Assembly (NCBI RefSeq): GCF_900313035.1
Contig: NZ_OMPS01000048.1
Coordinates: forward strand, 353,643 to 417,642
Reading direction: 5' to 3'
DNA length: 64,000 bases
From: Ruegeria sp. EL01
Lineage (GTDB): Bacteria; Pseudomonadota; Alphaproteobacteria; Rhodobacterales; Rhodobacteraceae
In this document: positions 16,469 through 25,390 of the stretch, one piece after another
Layout: each line of letters starts with the position of its first letter
Numbering within the stretch: position 1 is the stretch's first letter
Notes under the pieces: generated by a model
What the model was told of the DNA's origin: nothing
The model's database searches: none
The model's input: the letters and a program-made list of their open reading frames with translations, nothing else
Position numbers and translations under genes: made by a program

Positions 16469-18130
16469 ATGAGCAATAATACGGCAGATGCAATTGTCGT
16501 CGGCGGAGGCTTGGCCGGGTTGGCGGCCGCAGCAGAATTGGGTGATCGGGGCAAAAAGGTGATCATCGTCGATCAGGAACCCGCACATTTCCTGGGCGGT
16601 CAAGCATTCTGGAGCCTGGGCGGGCTGTTCATGGTCGACACGCCCGAACAACGCAGAATGGGCATCAAGGACAGTCACAGCCTTGCCCTTCGGGATTGGA
16701 TGGGCAGCGCACAGTTTGATCGGGATGAGGACAACTGGCCCCGTCGGTGGGCCGAAGCCTATGTTGAATTTGCAGCCGGCGAGATGCGGCCTTGGCTGCA
16801 CGAGATGGGAATACGCTGGTTTCCGGTTGTTGGTTGGGCTGAACGTGGCGGATCGTACGCGACCGGCCATGGAAACTCGGTCCCGCGTTTCCACATCACC
16901 TGGGGCACCGGACCGGGAATTCTGGAGCATTTCATTCGCCGGGTGCAGGAACATGTCAGCGCGGGTTTGATCCAGCTGAAGTTCCGCCATCAGGTCAGCC
17001 ACCTCATTATGCAGAACGGCACCGCCAAAGGGGTCTCGGGCGAAATACTTGCTGATGATGCCGCTGTGCGCGGGAAAAAGACCAACCGAGACGAAGTCGG
17101 AGAGTTCGAAGTGTACGCACCGTCCATCATCGTCACGTCAGGTGGGATTGGTGGCAATTTTGAAATGGTGCGCAAAAACTGGCCACGAAACCGTTTGGGC
17201 GCGCCACCCAAAGACATGGTGGCGGGCGTCCCCTTCCATGTGGATGGCCGAATGATCGCGATCAGTGAAAAAGCGGGCGGCCATGTGATCAATGGCGATC
17301 GCATGTGGCACTATACCGAAGGCGTGAAGAACTGGGATCCGATCTGGCCCGACCACGGCATCCGTATCTTGCCCGGGCCAAGTTCGATGTGGTTTGACGC
17401 AACCGGCAACCGGCTGGAACCGCCCTGCCTGCCGGGGTTTGATACACTCGGGACGCTACGGGAAATTCTCAAAACGGGCTATGAATACAGCTGGTTTGTC
17501 CTGACTCAGAAAGTGATCAGGAAAGAGTTCGCTTTGTCCGGATCGGAACAGAATCCAGACTTTACTTCGGGCAGTTGGAAAGAGGTCATCCGCCAGCGCA
17601 TCCTTTCAGGCTCCAAAGCGACGGCCCCGGTCGAAGCCTTCAAGGAGAAGGGCGAAGACTTCGTGGTGGCAAACACGCTGACTGAGCTGGTCAGTAGCAT
17701 GAACCAACTTGGCGGTGGCCTGATCGACGAAAGCCACTTGCGCGCCCAGATCGAGGCCAGGGATTCTCAGGTCGATAATCCCTTTTCCAAAGATGCGCAG
17801 ATGATGGCGATCCTTGCGGCGCGAAACTACCGCGGGGACAAGCTGATCCGCACGGCAAAACCCCACAAGTTCCTGGATCCGTCCAACGGCCCTCTGATCG
17901 CGGTGAAACTGCATGTTCTGACGCGCAAGACGCTGGGCGGGCTGCAAACCAACCTCGATAGTCAGATGATCGGGGCTGACGGGAAGGTCGTGCCCGGCTT
18001 GTTCGCAGCGGGCGAAGTGGCCGGCTTCGGCGGAGGCGGGTATCATGGGTACAACGCGCTGGAGGGGACATTCCTGGGCGGCTGCATCTTCTCAGGCCGC
18101 AATGCTGGACGATCCCGGGCTGTTGCCTGA
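16469..18130 (+). CDS. FAD-binding dehydrogenase (KstD/COG3573-like)
   Basis: 553 residues. It begins with an FAD loop (IVVGGGLAGLAAAAELGDRGKKVIIVDQE). It ends with GLFAAGEVAGFGGGGYHGYNALEGTFLGGCIFSGRNAGR, the second flavin-contact region seen in 3-ketosteroid dehydrogenase and flavocytochrome c fumarate-reductase relatives. It matches the broad COG3573 oxidoreductases, for which no substrate is established. It would be cytoplasmic. The ATG at 16469 follows GAAAGGAC; a longer reading would overlap the symporter gene. Linkage to a BASS carrier suggests the carrier brings in the substrate, but this is inference. Confidence 0.8.
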   Translation: MSNNTADAIVVGGGLAGLAAAAELGDRGKKVIIVDQEPAHFLGGQAFWSLGGLFMVDTPEQRRMGIKDSHSLALRDWMGSAQFDRDEDNWPRRWAEAYVEFAAGEMRPWLHEMGIRWFPVVGWAERGGSYATGHGNSVPRFHITWGTGPGILEHFIRRVQEHVSAGLIQLKFRHQVSHLIMQNGTAKGVSGEILADDAAVRGKKTNRDEVGEFEVYAPSIIVTSGGIGGNFEMVRKNWPRNRLGAPPKDMVAGVPFHVDGRMIAISEKAGGHVINGDRMWHYTEGVKNWDPIWPDHGIRILPGPSSMWFDATGNRLEPPCLPGFDTLGTLREILKTGYEYSWFVLTQKVIRKEFALSGSEQNPDFTSGSWKEVIRQRILSGSKATAPVEAFKEKGEDFVVANTLTELVSSMNQLGGGLIDESHLRAQIEARDSQVDNPFSKDAQMMAILAARNYRGDKLIRTAKPHKFLDPSNGPLIAVKLHVLTRKTLGGLQTNLDSQMIGADGKVVPGLFAAGEVAGFGGGGYHGYNALEGTFLGGCIFSGRNAGRSRAVA

Positions 18131-18140
18131 CGACGTGCGA

Positions 18141-18881
18141 TCACTGTTTGCGTGAAAACTTGACGACCGCTTCGCCATTGGCATCCAGCAGAGCCAGCGC
18201 ATTTCCCTGAACCGCATACGTGGTGACACGTTGCAACCCTTTTAGAAACTGCCGTTCGACCGCATCCAGTGGCGGTGGGCAGGCCATGAGTGTCGCGGCC
18301 ATGTTATCCGGGAACTCGATTCGATTGCCAGAAACCTCGGCCTGCCCGTTGAAACGATTGCACCCTCCGAAACCGGAAAACGCGCCGCCCGTCGTAAATG
18401 AAAGCTCGGGGTGGCGATCGGTTTCAATCGGTGCACCATTCAACACCACAGCGGTCCATTGCGTGTCCTCAAGCATCACTTCCCCCTGCGCCTGGACCTG
18501 CACCATGGTTAGATCGACCGAGCGTTCAGCCCCGTTTGTCAGCACGGGATAAGCGGTATCCGTAGTGAACAGAAGTTTTTCACCCTGTGTGATCGAAGCC
18601 CTCAGGACGTAACTGTGATTGTCCTGAACAAGCGCGTCATCATAGCTCAGCTCAAACCCAGCGGGCACGCCGCTCAGCGCATATCGTTGTGCGGCGAGAG
18701 TGACGGCAGGTGCGTCGGCCAGCGAAACGTCTTGAAGTTCAACAAACAAGGTCGCGTCTGGAGGAACGGCGATCCGCTCGCGGTAGGTGGCCGACCCTTC
18801 GACCGTTCCTGTAAAGGCCGCGCTGGCGAGCGTGGCCAAAATCGCGGCACTGCCCAGTATTGAATGACGGGTTCCGAGCAT
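18141..18881 (-). CDS. exported YbaY/META-domain protein
   Basis: 246 residues with an N-terminal signal segment (SILGSAAILATLASAAFTG; no lipobox Cys). A YbaY-like beta domain follows (VEGSATYRERIAVPPDATLFVELQDVSLADAPA, about residues 27-130). The C-terminal META domain holds LEDTQWTAVVLNG, FSGFGGCNRFNGQ, MAATLMACPPPLDAVERQFLKGL and LALLDANGE. The paired Cys in GGCNRF and MACP is typical for META/HslJ. Such proteins act in the cell envelope, and HslJ relatives link to heat or novobiocin tolerance; the exact role is unknown. The ATG at 18881 follows AAGGAG with 8-base spacing. It is convergent with the flavoprotein gene. Confidence 0.82.
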   Translation of the reverse strand: MLGTRHSILGSAAILATLASAAFTGTVEGSATYRERIAVPPDATLFVELQDVSLADAPAVTLAAQRYALSGVPAGFELSYDDALVQDNHSYVLRASITQGEKLLFTTDTAYPVLTNGAERSVDLTMVQVQAQGEVMLEDTQWTAVVLNGAPIETDRHPELSFTTGGAFSGFGGCNRFNGQAEVSGNRIEFPDNMAATLMACPPPLDAVERQFLKGLQRVTTYAVQGNALALLDANGEAVVKFSRKQ

Positions 18882-18975
18882 GTTCAAATCTCCTTAGGCA
18901 ATCACATCCAAAAGATCGTGCCTGATTGAACATATACAAGACGTCCACCTGCCCAACGGCAGGTCTGCGCCGAAC

Positions 18976-20754
18976 TTATAAAGGCCAGATCAGCGGGATC
19001 AGCAACGAAGCCAGCAACCCGACACTCAGGTTCAGCGGAATTCCAACCTTCATGAAATCGGTGAACCTATAGCCACCGGGCCCATAGACCATCATGTTGG
19101 TCTGGTATCCAATGGGCGTGGCGAACGAGGCGGACGCGGCCACCATGACCGCCACCACCAATGGTCGCGGATCAATGCCGACAGCCTGTGCCAAGCCGAT
19201 TGCAATTGGCGTAAGCACGACGGCAACTGCATTATTGGAAACCAGTTCCGTCAAGACTGACGTCAGTATGTAAACGGCCCAGATGATCAGGAACGGCGGC
19301 AAGGTGCTCAGACCTGGTGCGATGGTTTCAACGATCAGCGACACAGCACCGGAACTGTCCAAGGCCGCACCAATTGCCAGCATCGAAAAGATGAGAGCAA
19401 GCAGGCGCCCCTCGACAAACGAAAAGGCCTCATCCGCGTCGATGCAACGGGTCAATAGAACCACGGCAACGGCCAATATCGACAGCAACAGGATCGGTGC
19501 AATGCCAAGTGCTGCCAAAGCGACAATCCCAAAAAGCGCGGCGATGGCAATGGGGGCATGGCTGCGCCGGAACGCCCGTGCCGAAGGCTGGGTCACGTCG
19601 ACCATGTCCATATCGGCGGCCAGCTTTTGAATATCCGCAGGCGATCCTTCCAGCAGCAAAGTGTCCCCAACCCGGACAACCAGATCATCCAACTGACGAC
19701 CAATGTTCTGATTGCGCCGATGAACGGCCAATACATAGACACCATATCGGCGTCGCAGTCGCATTGCGCCCAAAGTGCGCCCCACCATACGGCACCCGGG
19801 CGTTATCAGAACTTCGACTGTTTTGGTTTCCACCGCAGAAACCTGATCAACACGCTTCAGTTCCTTGTTGCTCTGAAGGCTTAGCAACTCGGTCATCTGG
19901 GTGCGCAACACCACCCGATCCCCCAATTGCAATGCAACACCTTTGAGGTTGCGCCGCAGGGATTCATCCCCCCGGATTACGTCGATCAGGCGCACGCCGG
20001 GGCGTTTGAACAGCTGCACGCCTGAGACCTCTCGGCCGATCAGGTTGCTTTCGGGTGGGATGACAGCCTCGGTGAAGAATTTCATCTTTGACCGGTCGCT
20101 GAGCATCGATGCCATGCTGTCACGCTCGGGCAGCAAGCGCGGCGCGATGAACCGCAGGTAAAACATGCCGTAAATCACCAAGGCGATGCCCAGCGGCGTG
20201 ACCTCGAAGATCGTGAACGGCGTCATACCCTGTGACCGGGCGACACCGTCCACCAGCAGGTTGGTTGATGTGCCGATCAGTGTCAGGGTTCCCCCCAGAA
20301 TGGCAGCATAGCTGAGCGGGATCAGCAGTTTTGAGGCCGGAACATTCAATGTGCGCGCGATTTGAATGAACACAGGGATCATCACAACCACAACCGGCGT
20401 GTTCGACACCACGGCCGAGGCCAGAATCACAAAGCCCATCAGCAAAGCGATGGCAATCTTTGGGGAAACCTGCGCCTGTCTCTGGGCCACCGATGTAAAA
20501 GCATCCAGCGCGCCAGTCCTCACCAATGCACCCATGATGATGAACATCGCGGCAATCGTCCAAGGGGCCGGATTGGAAAGAACGATCAACGCGTTTTGGT
20601 AGGGCAGGATCCCGGTCACCAGCATCAGGGCAACGCCACCGATGGCCACAACTTCGGTCGGATAGACCTCGCGCAGGAACATGATGAACATGCCCGCAAC
20701 AATCGCAAGCGCCAGAATTGCGCTGCCTGTGTCTGTCAGTGAAAGGAATTGCAT
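18976..20754 (-). CDS. SLC13-family permease with RCK_C domains (second copy)
   Basis: 592 residues. Membrane segments flank two central TrkA-C domains (about residues 205-375: LIGREVSGVQLFKRPGVRLIDVIRG, LQLGDRVVLRTQ; and GCRMVGRTLGAMRLRRRYGVYVLAVHR, GDTLLLEGSP). Signature loops are VVSNTPVVVVMIPV, LIGTSTNLLVDG, LVSNNAVAVVLTPIAIGLA and TPIGYQTNMMVYGPGGYRFTDFMKVG. It is a likely sodium/anion (sulfate or dicarboxylate) carrier. It shares architecture with the permease at 13003 but differs widely in sequence, so the two are not a recent duplication. The start MQFLSLTDTGS has GAAAGGAAT-type sequence on the opposite strand only and no strong ribosome site, so the exact start is uncertain. Confidence 0.83.
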   Translation of the reverse strand: MQFLSLTDTGSAILALAIVAGMFIMFLREVYPTEVVAIGGVALMLVTGILPYQNALIVLSNPAPWTIAAMFIIMGALVRTGALDAFTSVAQRQAQVSPKIAIALLMGFVILASAVVSNTPVVVVMIPVFIQIARTLNVPASKLLIPLSYAAILGGTLTLIGTSTNLLVDGVARSQGMTPFTIFEVTPLGIALVIYGMFYLRFIAPRLLPERDSMASMLSDRSKMKFFTEAVIPPESNLIGREVSGVQLFKRPGVRLIDVIRGDESLRRNLKGVALQLGDRVVLRTQMTELLSLQSNKELKRVDQVSAVETKTVEVLITPGCRMVGRTLGAMRLRRRYGVYVLAVHRRNQNIGRQLDDLVVRVGDTLLLEGSPADIQKLAADMDMVDVTQPSARAFRRSHAPIAIAALFGIVALAALGIAPILLLSILAVAVVLLTRCIDADEAFSFVEGRLLALIFSMLAIGAALDSSGAVSLIVETIAPGLSTLPPFLIIWAVYILTSVLTELVSNNAVAVVLTPIAIGLAQAVGIDPRPLVVAVMVAASASFATPIGYQTNMMVYGPGGYRFTDFMKVGIPLNLSVGLLASLLIPLIWPL

Positions 20755-20840
20755 TCGTGGTATTCTATCTGAATCCTGGCCCAAGCGCCTGATCGACAGT
20801 TTCACGCATTGCGTGCAACAGGGCAAGTCCGACGTCGTTT

Positions 20841-21653
20841 TTAAGGGCCTGCCTGTTCCAGACGTCCACCTACACGCACCATGCGCACCGATTTGGCCTG
20901 GCCGGTGCGGTCATCTGTGTCTACGAACACTCCGCTTAGCGTTGCCTCGCCATTGGCCGGGGTAAACCGCGTCTTGGGCATGCCGGTGATAAACCGACGC
21001 AGGGGTTCCTGTTTGTCCATGCCGATCACTGAATCGTAGTCCCCGCACATACCGGCATCGGTCAGATACGCCGTTCCCTGGGGCAAAACCTGAGAGTCCG
21101 CCGTTGGGATATGCGTGTGGGTTCCCACCACAAGGCTGGCACGGCCGTCGCAATAATGGCCCATCGCCATTTTTTCCGAGGTCGCCTCGCAGTGCATATC
21201 AACGATTATCGCCTGCGCCTGCCCACCGCGCGGGTGGGACTTCAGGATCGGTTCAATGGCTGAAAACGGGTCATCGAAGGGCCGTTTCATGAACACCTGC
21301 CCCAGCACCTGTACCACCAACACCTTTCGGCCGCCGGGCGCAGTGAACAACCGATGCCCCCGTCCAGGCGCACCTTTGGCAAAGTTCACCGGGCGCACGA
21401 TGCGTTGTTCTTTCTCGATGAATTGCAGCATGTCTTTTTGATCGAAGGCATGATCGCCCAGCGTCACGCAATCGGCCCCGGCATCCAGCAGCAACTTGGC
21501 GTGATCCCCGGTCAAGCCCATCCCGTTCGAGGCATTTTCACCGTTGACCACAACAAAATCCAAACGCCACTCGTCGCGAAGGCGCGGCAAGTGCGCTTGA
21601 ATGGCCGCGCGCCCTGCGCGACCCATGACATCACCTAGAAACAAAATTCTCAT
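20841..21653 (-). CDS. YmdB-family metallophosphoesterase (TIGR00282)
   Basis: 270 residues with the full set of calcineurin-like metal ligands in TIGR00282 order: ILFLGDVMGRAGR, VVNGENASNGMGLT, CVTLGDHAFDQKD, IIVDMHCEATSEKMA, VVGTHTHIPTAD and YLTDAGMCG. Bacillus YmdB has 2',3'-cyclic nucleotide phosphodiesterase activity and influences biofilm choices; the alphaproteobacterial role is unknown. It is probably cytoplasmic. The ATG at 21653 opens directly on the MRILFLGD strand; longer starts add an unlikely tail. Confidence 0.88.
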   Translation of the reverse strand: MRILFLGDVMGRAGRAAIQAHLPRLRDEWRLDFVVVNGENASNGMGLTGDHAKLLLDAGADCVTLGDHAFDQKDMLQFIEKEQRIVRPVNFAKGAPGRGHRLFTAPGGRKVLVVQVLGQVFMKRPFDDPFSAIEPILKSHPRGGQAQAIIVDMHCEATSEKMAMGHYCDGRASLVVGTHTHIPTADSQVLPQGTAYLTDAGMCGDYDSVIGMDKQEPLRRFITGMPKTRFTPANGEATLSGVFVDTDDRTGQAKSVRMVRVGGRLEQAGP

Positions 21654-21785
21654 ATCCCGGGTCGTAGGTGCTGTGCGCGGCAATAACAAGGCGGAACCGT
21701 GCAATTTGCGAGCCTCGGCACGGTCTTGCAATCACATGCAAAGATGCCAACCTGAAACGCAGCAATTTCGTTCAAGGAGAATTTG

Positions 21786-22013
21786 ATGAAACCCTTTGCC
21801 GTCGCCGCCATTGCCACCTTAGCTGCCTCGGGCGTCTGGGCTCAGACCAAGACCACGATGGCCAACCCGGCCGCCACGTTTTGCGTTGAAAACGATGGAG
21901 AGTATCAGATTCGAAAGAATTCAGATGGCAGCGAGTATGGCATCTGCATTCTGAAAGACGGCACCGAGGTCGATGCCTGGGACTACCTGCGCAGCCATTT
22001 CGAGAACCAATAA
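21786..22013 (+). CDS. small secreted DUF333 protein
   Basis: 75 residues with a signal peptide (MKPFAVAAIATLAASGVWAQ) and a DUF333 core: MANPAATFCVENDGEYQIRKNSDGSEYGICILKDGTEVDAWDYLR. The pattern NPA..FC...GG or DG.Y.....G..G.C.....G..CD.W is shared by a family loosely called putative hemolysin; no haemolytic activity is implied. It is likely periplasmic. AAGGAGA sits 4 bases before the ATG at 21786. It is convergent with the cyclo-ligase gene, two bases apart. Confidence 0.82.
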   Translation: MKPFAVAAIATLAASGVWAQTKTTMANPAATFCVENDGEYQIRKNSDGSEYGICILKDGTEVDAWDYLRSHFENQ

Positions 22014-22015
22014 AT

Positions 22016-22573
22016 TCAGAAAGTCAGCACGCGGCTTTCTGTGACGACCATGTTCAGCGGTTGGTCAGTTGGCTCAAGCGGTAGATTCTCGGCTTCTTGG
22101 TCATCAAAGGCAAAGCCAATGGCCAACGTGGGTCGCTTGGCGCGTAGGCCTTCCAGTGTGCGATCATAGAAACCGCCGCCATAACCTAACCTGCCACCCT
22201 GCGCATCAAAGGCAACCAGCGGTACGATCAGAATCTCCGGGTCGAAATAGTCATCAGTTTCAGGTACTTTCGCCCCGAACGGACCGTCCTTCAGAGCACC
22301 TTCGGGCGACCAGCGGGAAAACTTCAGCGGCTGTCCCGCCGCCTGGATTACCGGCACGCCAACCGAACCATAAGCTGACGCCTCGGCCATCGCAGCCAGC
22401 GGATCAATCTCAGTACGGATTGGCATGTATCCTGACAACGGCACGCCCCTGTATCCGGCCAGAACTTCGGACAGCCGTCCAGCTGCGCCCGCCGGGCGTG
22501 CGTCAAAAGCGCCTTTGCGACGGGCAAAGGCCGCCTTGCGCGCCGCGGCCTTGATTTCGGTCAGATCGGTCAC
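22016..22573 (-). CDS. 5-formyltetrahydrofolate cyclo-ligase
   Basis: 185 residues. It catalyses ATP-dependent conversion of 5-formyl-THF to 5,10-methenyl-THF in one-carbon metabolism. Motifs are the basic N-terminal helix (KAAARKAAFARRKGAF), the substrate loop LSGYMPIRTEIDP, LIVPLVAFDAQGGRLGYGGGFYDRTL and a C-terminal VVTESRVL. The start is a GTG at 22573 that overlaps the mgtE stop by 4 bases (GTGA), so translation is coupled to mgtE. Confidence 0.9.
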   Translation of the reverse strand: MTDLTEIKAAARKAAFARRKGAFDARPAGAAGRLSEVLAGYRGVPLSGYMPIRTEIDPLAAMAEASAYGSVGVPVIQAAGQPLKFSRWSPEGALKDGPFGAKVPETDDYFDPEILIVPLVAFDAQGGRLGYGGGFYDRTLEGLRAKRPTLAIGFAFDDQEAENLPLEPTDQPLNMVVTESRVLTF

Positions 22574-23964
22574 AAAAGCACCATGCTGGCAAGTCCCAAA
22601 AAGATGAAGAATCCCATGACATCGGTGGTCGTGGTCACGAACGTTCCAGACGCGAGCGCCGGGTCGACACCCAAACGGTCCAGCACGACAGGTACTACCG
22701 TACCGGCAAAGCCTGCGATAATCATGTTCACGACCAAAGCCGATCCAATCACGACCCCCAGCAACGGAGAGCCGAACCAAAACATCCCGACGGTTCCCAA
22801 AACGATAGCAAAGCACAACCCGTTCAGCATACCAACCAACAACTCGCGTCGGATTACTCGCATGACGTTGGCACCAGTCAAGTCGCGCGTGGCCAAGGCG
22901 CGCACAGCAACTGTCAGGGATTGGGTGCCTGCATTCCCGCCCATTGACGCCACGATCGGCATCAAAATGGCGAGCGCGACCAGTTGATCAATCGCTGCCT
23001 CGAATTGCGAGATCACCAGCGACGCACAAATCGATGTACACAGGTTCACCGCCAGCCATGGCAAACGTCGCCGGCTCGTGGCCGCAACACTGTCAGACAG
23101 AGAGCTGTCGTTGCTGACACCAGCCAGGCGCAGGATGTCTTCCTCGTGCTCTTCATCCAAAACAACCATCGCGTCATCGATCGTGATAACACCGACGAGG
23201 CGGCCATCCGCATCCACCACCGGGGCCGAGATCAGATGGTACTGGTTGAAGGCATAGGCCACATCCTCTTCGTCCTGATCGACGGGGATGGTGTGGAATT
23301 CTTCTTCAGCGATATCATGTAGGGACACTTCGCGCCGTGTGGCCATCAGCATGCCCAAAGTCACCTGAGCGACAGGTTTTAGTCGCGGATCCACCAGAAC
23401 GACATGATAAAACTGATCAGGCAAGTCGTCATTGGCACGCATGAAGTCGATGGCTTGCCCGACGGACCAATGCTCGGGTGCCATAACCACTTCGCGCTGC
23501 ATAAGACGCCCGGCAGAGTTTTCGGGATAGGCCAGCGCCTGTTCTGCAGCAACCCGTTCGGAATCCTCAAGCGCATCCAGAATCGTCTCTTGCTGTGGTT
23601 CTTCAAGATCCTCCAGCAGGTCAACGACATCGTCGCTTTCCATATCTCGCACGGCTTCGGCCAGAACGTCCGGGTTCAGGACATTGATGATTTCTTCGCG
23701 AACGGCTTCATCCAGTTCTGACAGGATGTCCCCGTCAAATTCCTTGTCGTACAAACGGATCAATCGGGCCCGGTCGTATGGGTTGATCTGTTCAAGAAGG
23801 TCGGCGATGTCGGCCGGGTGCAACGGCTCCATCAGCTCGATCAGCTTGTCGCGGTCCTCCACGTCCAACGTGTACAGAATGGTCGCCACGGTCTTGCGAT
23901 CCAGCGCATAGACGTCTTCGTCCCGGGGCTGATCAGATTTGGCCTCGTCAATGCCTGTCGTCAT
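22570..23964 (-). CDS. mgtE: magnesium transporter MgtE
   Basis: 464 residues in canonical order. An acidic N domain comes first (ALDRKTVATILYTLDVEDRDKLIELMEPLHPADIADLLEQ). Two CBS domains follow (SAGRLMQREVVMAPEHWSVGQAIDFMRA and VDQDEEDVAYAFNQYHLISAPVVDADGRLVGVITIDDAM). Five membrane helices carry PIVASMGGNAGTQSLTVAVRALATRDL, the selectivity region. It lets Mg2+ into the cytoplasm, gated by the CBS magnesium sensor. I prefer the ATG at 23964 (after GAGGGGCAGCGC) over a GTG six codons earlier. The cyclo-ligase gene is coupled downstream. Confidence 0.95.
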   Translation of the reverse strand: MTTGIDEAKSDQPRDEDVYALDRKTVATILYTLDVEDRDKLIELMEPLHPADIADLLEQINPYDRARLIRLYDKEFDGDILSELDEAVREEIINVLNPDVLAEAVRDMESDDVVDLLEDLEEPQQETILDALEDSERVAAEQALAYPENSAGRLMQREVVMAPEHWSVGQAIDFMRANDDLPDQFYHVVLVDPRLKPVAQVTLGMLMATRREVSLHDIAEEEFHTIPVDQDEEDVAYAFNQYHLISAPVVDADGRLVGVITIDDAMVVLDEEHEEDILRLAGVSNDSSLSDSVAATSRRRLPWLAVNLCTSICASLVISQFEAAIDQLVALAILMPIVASMGGNAGTQSLTVAVRALATRDLTGANVMRVIRRELLVGMLNGLCFAIVLGTVGMFWFGSPLLGVVIGSALVVNMIIAGFAGTVVPVVLDRLGVDPALASGTFVTTTTDVMGFFIFLGLASMVLL

Positions 23965-24103
23965 GCGCTGCCCCTCTTTCACGGCGATTGGCCCCTAAAT
24001 AGAAGAAGCAGCTACCGGAAAACAATGACAATGCTCAGATTTACCCGCATCTTTCCCCTGCTTATGCTGCAGAGCGGTCCAAAACACGTGGAGATTAGGG
24101 CAA

Positions 24104-25390
24104 ATGGCGCAAAAGATGCTTTTGAAAGGACGGGTTGTTAGTTTTCGCGGATCACCTTTTGATGGTGAGCCGACCGATGCAGCACGGCTTGACGAAGCGG
24201 TATTGATTAAGGACGGGCATATTGCGGAGATCGGGGCAGCTGACAGCCTGATCCGGGCGCACCCCGAGGCCGAGGTCAAAGACCATGGTGATCATCTCAT
24301 CATGGCCGGTTTCGTCGATCCCCATGTGCACTTTCCGCAAACCGCCATGATCGCCAGTTGGGGCAAACGCCTGATCGACTGGCTGAACACATATACCTTT
24401 CCCGAAGAGATGAAATTCGGCGATATCGACTATGCTACCGAAGTTGCCAACCGCTACCTGGACCTGACGACGGCGCATGGCACGACGACGATGTGTAGCT
24501 TTTGCACAATTCATCCCGAAAGCGTTGATGCGTTCTTCAGTGCTGCACAACAGCGGGGACAACGCGTTGTAGCTGGCAAAACCTGCATGGATCGCAATGC
24601 ACCTGACGGGCTGTGCGATACCGCGCAAACGGCCTATGACCAGTCTGCGGCACTGCTGGAGAAATGGCACGGCATTGACCGCCTGTCCTACGCGATCACG
24701 CCGCGTTTTTCGCCGACCTCCACTCCAGAACAGCTGGAAGCCATGGGTGCCCTTTGGGCAGAGCATCCGCATTGCCTGATGCAAACCCATCTGAGCGAAC
24801 AGACCGATGAGATTGAATGGGTCAAGTCCTTGTTCCCCGATGCGCGCGATTACCTGGACACCTATGAGAAGTTCGGTCTTTTAGGTCAGAACGGCGTTTA
24901 CGGCCACGTTATCCATTTGGAGGACCGCGAACGCCATCGACTGCGCGAGATGGACGCCGCGCTGGTCCATTGTCCGACATCGAACACGTTCATCGGTTCT
25001 GGCCTCTTTGACATGAACGGGCTGATGTCCGAGGGTCACAGGATTGGTCTGGCCACTGACACCGGCGGCGGATCGAGCTTTTCGATGTTACGTACAATGG
25101 CGTCTGCCTACGAAATCGGTCAGCTGCGAGGGCATCCGCTGCATCCGGCCCAACTGCTTTGGTTGGGAACAGTCGGTTCAGCCCGGGTTTTGCGGATGGA
25201 CGCGCGTATCGGCAATATCGCTCCGGGGATGGAGGCCGATCTGGTCGTGCTGGACCTCGCCTCGACCCCCGCCATTGCACAACGCGAAGCGCACGCCAAT
25301 GACATTTGGGAAGCTGTTTTCCCGACCATCATGATGGGGGATGACCGGGCGATCTCCGAGGTTTGGATCGGTGGGCACAAGGCGGTTTAG
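24104..25390 (+). CDS. guaD: guanine deaminase
   Basis: A 428-residue amidohydrolase that converts guanine to xanthine and ammonia. Features are VDPHVHFPQTAMIASWGKRLIDWLNTYTFPEE (metal-binding HxH and the guanine deaminase-specific stretch), TTTMCSFCTIHPESVDAFF, CLMQTHLSEQTDEI, HCPTSNTFIGSGLF and GLATDTGGGSSFSMLRTMASAYE with the metal-binding Asp. Length matches the family. It is transcribed away from mgtE, and its stop overlaps by 4 bases the stop of the 8-oxoguanine deaminase gene. This pairs two guanine-type deaminases for purine salvage or catabolism. Confidence 0.93.
   Translation: MAQKMLLKGRVVSFRGSPFDGEPTDAARLDEAVLIKDGHIAEIGAADSLIRAHPEAEVKDHGDHLIMAGFVDPHVHFPQTAMIASWGKRLIDWLNTYTFPEEMKFGDIDYATEVANRYLDLTTAHGTTTMCSFCTIHPESVDAFFSAAQQRGQRVVAGKTCMDRNAPDGLCDTAQTAYDQSAALLEKWHGIDRLSYAITPRFSPTSTPEQLEAMGALWAEHPHCLMQTHLSEQTDEIEWVKSLFPDARDYLDTYEKFGLLGQNGVYGHVIHLEDRERHRLREMDAALVHCPTSNTFIGSGLFDMNGLMSEGHRIGLATDTGGGSSFSMLRTMASAYEIGQLRGHPLHPAQLLWLGTVGSARVLRMDARIGNIAPGMEADLVVLDLASTPAIAQREAHANDIWEAVFPTIMMGDDRAISEVWIGGHKAV

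Noticed and set aside
23965..24103. Magnesium riboswitch (M-box) upstream of mgtE
   Set aside because: The divergent gap to guaD is about 140 bases and I see no M-box-like helices or terminator.
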